Origin: Patagioenas fasciata
Taxonomy: Eukaryota > Chordata > Aves > Columbiformes > Columbidae
Direction of reading: 5' to 3'
Assembly (NCBI RefSeq): GCF_037038585.1
Contig: NC_092524.1
Coordinates: 68,348,552-68,412,551 of the forward strand
Length of the DNA: 64,000 bases
In this document: positions 14,801 through 26,800 of the stretch, piece by piece
Numbering within the stretch: the first letter of the stretch is position 1
Layout: every line of letters begins with the position of its first letter
Notes under the pieces: model-generated
What the model was told of the DNA's origin: nothing
What the model saw: the letters and a program-made list of their open reading frames with translations, nothing else
The model's database searches: none
Made by a program: the position numbers and the translations under genes

Positions 14801-17800
14801 GCGATCAAATGCAGTTTCTGAATAATATCAGCTGCCTCTTTAATCTGTTAAGAGTAAAACATGACAGAATTAGCAAAGAAGGTCTGATCATGGGTTATTC
14901 CTTTCCTCCTCCTCCACTGCCTAATTTTTATACGTGCAGTTGATGCACCCATGGAAGAAACCACCCACTTAAAGTCCCGGTATGTTCTTTTATGATGCTT
15001 AAAGTTTTGGGGTTTGTTTTTGTTTTAGTTTGTTTGGTTTGATTTTGTGTTGTGTTGGGGGGAGGGTTGTTTTTGTAGTTGTTGGTTTGTGTGGGGTTTT
15101 GTTTGGTTGGTTTTTAACATAAAATTACATAGGTCAAAAGATGATAAAAAGTCTTCAGTTATGTGTTCACATGGAGCTTGTCTGTGTAGGTGTCTAAGTT
15201 ACCTGGATAGATGGCTCATCACCACACTGTGCCAACCAAAGATTCCTCAGGGCTGATTAGATCAGAATGTAACTAGAGCAACCTCAGGAAAATTGTCACC
15301 TTCCCATTCGGGAATCAAATATATAACTGTAACACAGACCTGGCCAAACAGCAGCATTATAAGGGATTAGGATAAAAGACTTATTGACTCACACCCAAGC
15401 AGAAGAAAACTCTGTTGAACTCAAAAGTGAAATGGTTAGCAACCCTTGCAGACATGGCTCACAGAATCCCAGAATGCCAGGGATTGGAAGGGACCTGGAA
15501 AGCTCATCCAGTGCAATCCCCCCATGGAGCAGGAACACCCAGATAAGGTTCCACAGGAAGGTGTCCAGGCGGGTTTGAATGGCTGCAGAGAAGGAGACTC
15601 CACAACCTCCCTGGGCAGCCTGGGCCAGTGTTCTGTTACCCTTACTGAGAAGAAGTTTCTTCTCAAATTTAAGTGGAACCTCTTGTGTTTCAGTTTGAAT
15701 CCATTACCCCTTGTCCTGTCATTGGTTGTCACCAAGAAGAGCCTGTCTCCATCCTCCTGACACTCACCCTTTATATATCTGTAAACACGAATGAGGTCAC
15801 CCCTCAGTCTCCTCCAGCTCCAGAGCCCCAGCTCCCTCAGCCTTTCCTCACACGGGAGATGCTCCACTCCCTTCAGCATCTTGGTGGCTGCGCTGGACTC
15901 TCTCCAGCAGTTCCCTGTCCTTCTAGAACTGAGGGGCCACAACTGGACACAATATTCCAGGTGTGGTCTCCCCAGGGCAGAGCAGAGGGGCAGGAGAACC
16001 TCTCTGACCTGCTGACCACCCCCTTCTTATCCACCCCAGGTACCATTGGCCTTCCTGGCCACAAGGGCCAAGTGCTGGCTTATGGTCATCCTGCTGTCCA
16101 CCAGGACCCCCAGGTCCCTTTCCCCTTGATGGAATCGGCTGTATCCAAAAAAAGTCACAACAGTGCTCACCATGAAGAGGAGAGGAAGGGGAGAAAGGGG
16201 ATCAAAGCAGAGTATAGTTGGGAGTATGTCATATTCTCCCAAGGAAGGAGAAATTTCCCTATTAGAAATGACAAACTCTGAGGGCCAAAGCAAAAATCAA
16301 GATGGAAGTTAATCATGCATCTACAAAACATGAATAGCTGCACAAATACAAAAGCTAACAAATAAAGTTAACGCAGCATACAAATCACTGCTCTGTCCTG
16401 GCCAGCAAAACCTTTTATCACTTTTTTTTCCCCCCACAACCAATCAGCATGGGAAGTGTAGCCAAGTACCAGTTAGTGGCTGCTTCACCGTCTGACAAAC
16501 TACAGAAAACGCTGTTGCTTTTGAAAACGTGGAGAACGCAGCTGGTTGCAACTGAAGTTCAGAGGATTGAAGTGAACAGTGTTGACCAGCTCACGCCAGA
16601 CACAGCTCTGGGATGGTTTTCCAGGCTTTCTGATGCCATCTGGGTGGCTGGTGGACAACCCCAGGGGCACGATGGAAGCTCCAGCTACGACATTCAAGCA
16701 AAACCTTTACAAGCTGACCCAAGGGAGAATGTGCAGTTGATCTTGTTCTTCTGTTGGTCGTGTTCCAGGGAATGGCAGCGAGAGGAAAGGAAGAAATGAA
16801 AGGCTATCCTCCCGCCACTTGGAGCAGGTTGGGATTGAAACTTTCTAAGAACAGAACAAGACCCGTAGGTTGGTTGTTCAGCAAAAATAGGTTGTTCAGC
16901 TCTCGTAAAGTATCTCCATTCTGCTTATTAAGAGCAGCTTATGTTTTGAACAATAGCCTCTTGAGTCAAAAGCCGCTACATATGCTCCTCAAATAAATCC
17001 AATGAAACAGCAGTTACTTCTATTAGCCTACAGCAACCTTAATACCTACCAATTGTGATCAATACTGATGCCATTAGTCTACATATCAGAAGTTATTCAC
17101 TGATTTACAGAAAATAAACAATAAACTGCAACATTGTCTTCTCTTCACACAATAGCTGTTAAATAACTTTGTATTGAATTCAGGACCTCTTCTTATGCAC
17201 ATCAGAAGACATGACAAATCAGTTCTCCATGGTTTCTGCTTAAATCTGGACATATTTCATTTTTAATTGAATAGGGCTTCTGTAAACTATTAAATGAAAA
17301 TACATATAGATTCTGGAAAATACAAATAAAGGCTCTAACGTGAAAAAAAAACACAACAGGAAAATCTTGGACAAATAATGACAATTTTAACACTAAATAT
17401 TTTTATGAACAAATTAAAAGGCATAATCAAATAATGTTGACATCATGGATGGGGCAAAGCATGAAATAGTAATAGCAAACACAAGACAATGCTGTTGCAT
17501 GATAAACAACTGAGCTGCTCTACCATTTTGAGAGTTTAATTGTTTTAACTGGAGTGATTTGCTCACTTCAAGACTCATACAGGAGAGGGACTCGTTAGCT
17601 GGCAGTGAAATGGTAAAGATTCAGAGGATGAAGACGATACATGGAATGGGACAAGACCGCAAGGAAAAACCTTCACAGAGATGATTAGTTAGAAATTGCT
17701 CAGTACAGCTAGGAGAAAGAAATGTGGTAAGCAACAATCTGAGAGTAGGAAAAGAAAGAATCCAACCAGTTTAAAGAACTGACAGAGAAAAATACTAATT

Positions 17801-20800
17801 CCCTAGGAAAGAACTGCATTATAACTACTTCCTTGACTCTCCTTTCATAGTTATCCCCTGCCTTCAGTGTCTCAAAGAAAAACTCACGCCTGTGAGGGAT
17901 GGCATAGGACAAAAATAATTATAACATCCTCCAAAATACTATCTAAAATCCAATCAGATTGAGGACTCTGACAAAGCATTAAGGTTTCACATTTAAGAGC
18001 ATTTGTTCCTACCTCATACTTTAGAACTATCTGTAGTCCAAAGACGCATGAAGTTGTGGTAGCACATGTCTCAGTAGGTTCTTTTATAAACACTCTTCTA
18101 CTTACTATTTAAAGTAGGAGGCAAAAAGTTCGAGAATGGTACTACCCCACCCTGACTGAAATTCGTCTCCAAGATAACTTGCATCCAGAAAATCTTGTTT
18201 ATGTTCCCACACATTTCCTCTGCAGATTGGCACAAGATTTCTGACCTTTATTACGTTCATCTTCCTCCAGATTTGCTGCATGTCTTACTATTCTTCAAGA
18301 TTAATTTGTTTACCGATTTCCAGGTTTACCCTACGTATCTACCAGATTTTTCAGCTCCTTCAACAGAAGGTATTATGAAACTTCAAGTTATAAGTGAAAG
18401 TTTAATTCTATATGCAGGTCTGGAAAAGGCTGTCCATAGAAGAACTTCTGTTATGTGAAACCTTCCTGTTTCCCTTGGAAGTCAGAGAAGTTTTTATGTG
18501 CTCCCTCTTTGATTAGGGCAAACTATCAACTGGCACTTAATCCAGAGACCATCAATCAAAAGTCACTATGCAACTGACTTCTTGGGAATACAACTACCTG
18601 AAATTATTAGTTTTTTTCATTTCTCTGACAGATACTTTCAGCTCAGTAGAGAGGGGATGACTAACCTAGTCTTGGTTCCTTTATGAGCTGCATTTCAAGC
18701 ACGTAGCTTTTGTTGAATGTGCAAACCAAGTTTTTACTGTTTCCACGTACTGGAATATTTTTCCTGACTACAACCACACCACTGCACAGAACTGGAGAAG
18801 AGTGGGAAGATTCTTCAGGACACACCTCAAACCCCCCAAAACAAAACAAAACACAAATACAACACAACAGCAAAAAACCCACAAAACAAAACAAACCAAA
18901 AAGGTAACAACAAAAAAACCCCACAACACTTTACTGTTCTTTCAAACTGCAGTGGGAAATATAACATGTGCCCTTTTGCTTACAGCTGAACACTTTTCCT
19001 TCAATATATTTCTATTAGCCACACCACTCAGATTACGTTTGCTTTATGAACAAACTCTTGAAGCAGAAGAAAAACAAAATGCTTTCAGGTTTCTTTGAAG
19101 TTTCCCTGCCTGCTTCCTCTAAATTCAGAGGGTGGAGACATAACCACAGGACTACACAAAGCCCAAAGGCATGCTGTGACAAAAAGGTATCCAAGGCCAG
19201 TGGACTGACCCAACAGAGTAAAGTTTCACAAAGAAGTTGTATTCAGAAACATTCTGCGTTACAGGGTGGATTGGAGGCAAGGGGTTCAAAGGAAAAAGGC
19301 AGATATTGTACGTACTCTAAAGTTTCCTTTCCAGCATTTCTCAAATCTCCGATAATTTCATAAAATTAAAAAAGCCAACATTGCCACATTAAGCATCATG
19401 GAATACAAATGCTTTATCAGCGATCTGCAGCCTAGTGTTGTTAATTTCCATTTCAGAACAATGAAACTTTAACAAGTCAGCCACTCACTGGTTTGAAGCC
19501 TGACCATGGTAAGTCATGGTAGCAGCTTGTAATTAGGGCAGTACTGCTTATTGCTTTGAACTGCTTTCATCCCGCTGACAGCTCTTACCTTTTCAGAGTT
19601 TGTAAAAACATCAGACTTCAGCTCTCCATCCAGAAACTCATTAAAGTATTTCATCAGCTTCTGAGCCTCCACGGCCCGTTGCCGTGGCGTGTTTACCCCC
19701 TCCAGTTGGTCACCAAGGTGACAGACCTTAGTTGCTACATAGCTGATGTGCTCATCTAGTTCTTGGAAATGTTGGAAGGCAACCTGGGAGAACACAGACA
19801 CAGAACTCACAATTTCCATTTACTGTGCTTTAGGAAACACCAGAGTTACTTCAGTAAAAAGCACGACGAACGCAGGCACCAGCTTTGCGGGTGCTGTATC
19901 TCAGAACTACAGAACTACTCAGAACCGCTAATTAAGTATACACAACTGCTTAAGGTTTAGTGTCTTCCTTTTAACTATTGTGAAGAGTTTTAGAACAGCT
20001 ACCGCTCGTTAACGGAACACGTAGATAAGCCCCCTTTGACAGGGGAAACTGTTTTTCATCAAACTCTTTGTTTTTATCTCAAACAGTAGCACGCTGTACC
20101 AAGAAATGTGAATAGCCCATGTGATGCTTTTAAAACTTGCACAGCATAGCACCGACTATAGTCTTTAGATTTTACCTGGTTGCTTTTCTGCAGCTCTTGT
20201 ACTTTCTTGGCAAATTCCTTGGCTTCCTTCTGGCATTGCTGTTCTAGTTTCTCCACCTTCCTCTGAATCCTTTCATCCATTACCTGTAATTCTTGGATAT
20301 GATTTACAAATTCTTCCAATAATCTGATTTAAAATAAAATACAGTAAAGCAGACTTTAGTTTGAAACACATTGTCTTCTGCACAGAGCTTAAAAAACCTC
20401 AAAGAAATAAGAACTTGCCTATGAGGCTCATGTCTAACTTACAAATGCTATTTTGTTTTAAACTACATCACCCTAGTTGTGCAGAACTCTATGCCTACAT
20501 AAACACTGTATGACCATACACACGCTATGCTGGGGCTGAGGGGAAAACCTAAATACCAATTACTCAAGAACATGCCTCTACCACAGGTATAAAAATCCCT
20601 ACACACCCATCTTTCCTAAATAAGTCTCAACAGGGCAAAGAGAGCCGAGGCTACTACATCCCCCTTCAATGCAAAAGCTGTAACAGGAAAACATTTTCTA
20701 CTGTCCTGTAGATGTTACTGTAAACTTATAAATCAGCATTCCATTAATAGGCAATTAATACAATCAGGTAGTCTCATAATGTTGCTTTGGTTATAACCAC

Positions 20801-23800
20801 GTTGTTTCCTGACTTCACTTCTTCCAGTAACATAAGCCATGTGAAGGTTTTTCTCCTGTCCTTTCCCATCACTTCGATTTTTCTTGCACTCTCATATTTT
20901 ACCCTTTGGGACAAACACAGTAAGTACATTGGAAGGCTTTCTTAACTTTCCTCAATTCTTTTCCATTCCATTCCATTCCCAAGATCTCTCTCTTCCTCAT
21001 TCCTGTTTTTGTCCATTCTGTCCCATTCCAGTCATCTTTTCAGCTTATACTTTTCTAAACATCCCAGTCACTGATGCTCAGGGAATGGATTATTCCCAGA
21101 TCCTCCATGGCGATAAAACTCACGGCGATAACTGAAAACATATGAAAGATCCGAGAACTCTGCTGTCCAGGTTTAATGCCAAGGGACAGAATATGGGAAT
21201 CCCTTCTAGGGAGCTATTTCTAGACCGCTCAGGCATCTGCATTTTCACATATAATCTGTTCAGAAGGTATACAGGGAATGTGAAGCCCTTCCCACCTCTA
21301 CATTTATACAACCCTAAAATTACATTCGGCCCTCTGGGGGCAACTACCAGGCTGACGTGGCCCCTGTGAAAGTGAGTTCGACGCCCCTGATCTAGAGCTT
21401 TCTCCAAGCAATAGCAAAATGATACTAATGTGATTCTCTTTAATTGCGTGGAGGATCACTGAATTTCAGTTTTAACTTCTGCTGCTAAAATGACCGGCTT
21501 TCCCTGCTGCTTGGTGCACATCAACCACCTTCTGCTCACTGTGTTGGTCTAAAAACCTATTTCAAGTAGTATCTTTACAACAGAAAGTGACTTAAAGGCA
21601 CAACTTAGAGAAAACTGGATTGGGGCAGATGTTTATAACTTCTTTCCTCTAGTTCCTGCTCAGCAGAAGCTCAAGAGTAAGCACATTACATTCTATTCCA
21701 CAGAAGACCACAAGGAAGAAAAGGAAAGAATGCTCAAGTAGAAGAGGTAGCTCTTAGTCAGGTGTCTTGGAACAGAAATAAAGAATCCAACATTCTACCA
21801 AAAAAAAGCATCACCTTCTAAAAACAAAAAAGAAAAAGCATACACCAAAAGGTCCGTTACTTTTTGATATTAATCTTGGCTCCCTACCCAATACTACAAG
21901 ATCCCACAAGAAAAATATTTACTGTTGCAGGATTCTCCCACTTGTCTTGAAAAAAACACCAAAGTGCCATCACAGAAGTTAACACAAGCAAACCAGCAGA
22001 AATATAGAAAATGAGTTAAACTGAGTTGGTATTGGTACAAACCATTAACTAAAGTATATAATGTAGAATAAGAGCTACAGGAAGCAATGTGTATTTCCAG
22101 GTTTCTTGCTGCTTAAATCATGTGTAAAGCTCTGCATAGGATACAGGCCTCAGACTGAATATCATGGGCTCAGCATCTTGCTAGAACTCCAACAATATCC
22201 TTCCCTCTTGTTGCTCACCCCTAAAAAGCCAGACAGCTCCAGAAGGAATATCCTTTGACCACACTAACGAAGCTTTTTCATATTTGCTGTTGAATAACAA
22301 CACCTCATCTATGAAGTCAGTAACTCCTAAACTTCTCAAGAGTTCTAGCTCAGGTTACTACAAACAATCTCAATCTGGAATAATATTATATGGACAAGCA
22401 GTCAATAAAGAACAGCTGTTGCACTTTGAATTTACACCATCATAATCTAAATTAACATTCAGGTATCTAGATTTCTTGTTGACTCTGCTAGCTCAACAGC
22501 ATTCCAATATCTATAACACGAAGAAGGTCAAGCTCATCTCCCTAAGTTATAATCACATGAAAAATGAAAACACTTGAGTTAATTATGTCTCTAGAAAGAC
22601 CATCAATACTGGTACAAAAGCTGTGAAGTAGCACTATTTGAGAGAGTCACTCCTTCCAAAATAAAAGATCCAGAGGTCTGGAGTACAGAAGCTCTGGGTG
22701 TTGAAAACCACCGTTTAAAATGGTGCATCTGAGTTACCAAACCACAGAGCTGGCTTCTTAGGCTGAGCACAACCAAGCCAGCAAACAAGTGCAGGACAAA
22801 CAGGTCCCAAACCACCTCCTCCCCTACCCTACACTTGCTCCTTTCTATACCTACATTCCTTCTCACCACCTGCTCAGAGACACACAATCTCTTTCCTCTG
22901 CACCTGCTTCCAGGCTCTTCCAGTCCCCCAAAATTGCTAATCCAACTTAAAAAGATTATTTCTTTCTCATCAGGTTAGTTTTCTGACTTAGCATGGGATC
23001 ACACACCTAGAACATGCTCAAGATGAGCCACCACAGTGCGTAGCTAACAGCAAAAGGGGCACAAGCCCTTCTCCATTGGGCAGCAGACTTTGGTTCAGAC
23101 TACACAAATTCAGTTTAAAATCATCTAAGTCAACATTGCCAGGTTCCTGCCTTTCTTCCCATCCTACTTGTTTGTGCCTTTTATTTCAGCCAGGACTGTA
23201 AGCCACTGGGTCTTAAAACAAGGCAGCTCAGGAAGCTAAACTAGCAAGAAACTCATTAAATTGACTTAACTATCATAGCACTGAAGCCTCATATTATGCT
23301 TTAATCCAGCAACTCCAGTGCTTTGAAACATTCATGTCTGACAAAGACAAGCAACGTCAATTCTCCTTCATCCAAAAGGTCTAAATCGGAAAGTGACTTT
23401 CCCTGCTCTTGTTACTGAATAATTGGTTCTGAATAATTGGCTCATGGTCACAAATTCTAGCAATTCTCCCAAATGAAAACCTCCTTGGACACACACCAAC
23501 ACTACATACAGGCTTTTTGTTACATGTGTAATAAAACAGTACAATTAGAGATACATTCACTTTGACCATTATGCGATTTCATTTTACCTTTTCGGATCAA
23601 AAGCTTCTCCACCTCTGGAACCTCCTCCAGGTGTTCTCCATGCCAGGCGTTCAATGTATTCATCTGCCACAAAAGGCTCCTGGCCACAGAATAAAAACTC
23701 CTTACAATGTGCCACAGCAGGTCAGTCCTTAAGCAGCTGCTTACACATCATTTTGAAAGCATTCGGAAGCTTTACCACAACCGAGAGCAAGTACAAGTGT

Positions 23801-26800
23801 TGACAATCACCCCGTCACCTCTTATGTTTATGTATTTAATATAGAGAACTTTGTTCCTCATGTGGTGGGTTTGAACATCTAGTCTAGAGATTGCCAAACA
23901 AGTAGCAAACAAATTGCTGTGGGTCTCTGAAGAGCTGGCTCTAAATTACCCGTCCTTATTTCCAGGTGACCTTACACTTGTCATTACAAAGTGTCCCAAC
24001 CGGGCAGCAGCTACACTGATGTGAGATACTCCATCGCGAATCACACAGGAGAACTGATCTGCCTAAAAAATTCCGCTGCAAATTAAGTTTTCTTTGCAGT
24101 CGCTCAGATCTCTGATGAAGTTCGCAACACGGCATCACAAGCAGAACTGACCGAGGTAGCAAAAACAGCGCGAGATTGGCACTGGACACTACGCAACATC
24201 AAACCGCAGCTGCAGAAACAAAGCAGATCAAAAGGAAAAAGAACCCACCAAAACAAGCACAAAAACAGATGACGGACCCTGACTTTCCCAAGAAAGGAAA
24301 ACAAGGTATAAGTGATGCTAAAAAACACAAGGTTACTGAAGTTTCATAATATTTGCTGGATCTTCCATAAATATACCGCACAATGGTAAACAGTTAAGAT
24401 TACTTTTCCACCCTACAGTGTTTTCTGAAGGCAGAGACCTCATAATAAAGCCAAGAGCTCCTATTTTAGTTGGCCTAACATTTAATCCAGCTCAAACATT
24501 TCTTCACATAGTTAATTGCAAATACCCCAAACACAGTCCGCCACCTATACTTTAAAAACCAACTATTTATCATTTCAGTTTCATTGGGAAAGGATACACA
24601 AAGTATCCTCCCAGCCACCAGGATTTCACGGAAAACTTTACAACTCCATGTAGCAATGGTTCTAACTGTGAAACATCACCCGACACAGAGCTGGGAGCAG
24701 CTCTGGTTAACAGTGGCATTTACCACAACTCATCTGTGATCATGAAACGTGAACGTGGTACCAGTGCTTTTGATAAAGCTTGGTTTAAAAAAATTAATCA
24801 AAACCAAACAGACCTGCACAGGTATCAAATCTGCTCTTGTATCAATAGGTCTAAGACCTTCCAGAAGTAACAGAGAGGGGAAAACCAGCATTATGGTGCT
24901 AATCACTAGAAACAAGGGTTGGAAAGAAAATATTGCCAGTTCAAGATTTGTCATTCCTCAAAAACACATTCTACTCTATTGAGTCAGGTCCGGCTATTAA
25001 ACAGAAATATAAAAGTTCTTTAAATATACTTTGCAACATGCTGAATCCTGCTAGACAGGATGGAAGTTCCACCCTTTCAAGAGATGACCCAGTCACTCCT
25101 CATTCAAAAACTGACCAGAGTAACTGTGTTCTGCTCACCCTCCGTGGTTAAACTTGAAAAATAACTGGATGATACCACGTACAAACAGTTTCTCTACAGG
25201 TCACTCATCTCTAACCCACTTCTTCCTGATACACAACGATAAGTTTCCTTTACAGGAATCCTTTCCAACAAAAGTCACAATGCAGTGTTGTCATATCAAG
25301 TGTAAATTCTCTCCTTATCTCACCTTTACATCTAAATATTTGGGAACGAGCCATTCAATACAGTAACATTCCCTCCAGGGGAGCCCTCCAGCTTCCCAAT
25401 TGCCTTATGGTTCTTCTCAGCATTTCTCCTGTTCTCTATTATTTGAAAAATATTAACTGTGGGGATACCATTATAGGTAAAATACTGACCAACAGAGGGG
25501 GAAAAAAAAAAAAAAAAAGAGCTTTTTCTTCCAAATTTTCACAAAGGGTGTGCTAAAAATAACCCACTTGATTTATAAAGAACAAATTAAGTTCAACAGT
25601 GTCTTTTAAGACCTGACTTAACGCGTTCCACTGCAAATCCAAAACTTTTTAGTTTTGTTTGTATATCTAATCTTCCCTATACATTTGCTCTTTTTAATGT
25701 CATCTTGATAATAGGGTTACCTATAGCTGACCACCTAATTCCTATTTTAAGTCTCCTATCCAGTTCTGCAGAAAATGCTGGAAATCAGTTATTACAAATG
25801 TCATTTGCAAGTCCTTTGCCTGTTATCAGATGAGCCCCAACAGTCAATTTCTTCACAGCTTTGAACTCCCCTCTAGCCATAGATGAATTAACGGGATCCC
25901 ATCTATTGAGCCAATACTACTGATTTAATAAGAGATATGCCTGAAGGAGGTGATAACCTGGTTTGATCTGGTCTGTATAAATGAAACTAAACTGGACCAA
26001 GCCACATTAAAATCCAGTTTAGAAGCAATTGTTGTAAAATTACACAAAGGAGAATTGAGTCCATATTGGGTTCATTTTCAGCACAGATCTTTCTACACAA
26101 CATCACATAACTATATTGAAAATGACTTTCAAATACACTTTCATGTGAATATTTCAGGCAAATAACACCCTCAGTAGGCAGCTCAGGCTTACTCCCATAA
26201 TTAGAACATGTTTTCACATACTAACCCTTCATGGCAGTGACTTCAAACTAACAGAGTAGGCAACATGAATTTAGTGAATAGCAACAAAACATCTCTTGCA
26301 TTGGAGTGAAAGAGGAGAGAAAGAAATACTGGTTTCCATATTGGAAAACATAATTCCAAGCCCCATCTCTGGGTAAAGGTCTCACCTACTTTGCAATTAC
26401 ATTTATTGGTGTTGCAAAATGGAACAAACTGTTGTAGGGCCCAAACCAGCCCAAACATACAGTTTCATTTCCACATCCAAATTATCTCACATTCCACATC
26501 CCACAAAGAACAGAACTGCCTTGTCATCACGTTGAGAAATCAACATAGCCCTAGGATGGCTAGAGACATGTAGAGAAGGCACAAAACCTGGCACTGAGCT
26601 ACTTCACATGTAATATATTAGTCTTCCTATTTTTTTAAACCATGCAAGCTGAAAGATGTGAGTCATAACACTCATGTGTTGTAAGAGCGATTCATAAATA
26701 AAAGCACACACAATGCATTGATATAAACCACGGAGAAAGGATCTTCCACAGAAACAGGAAGACCTTTCGTGCAGGCTGGGCAAAGCGTGTCCCAGTGCGA

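Noticed and set aside
15436-16281. Long overlapping open frames (up to 202 codons)
   Set aside because: They are readings of a CR1 fragment on both strands. The same peptides recur at each CR1 copy (5461, 31750, 41188, 53202, 58031, 61185).
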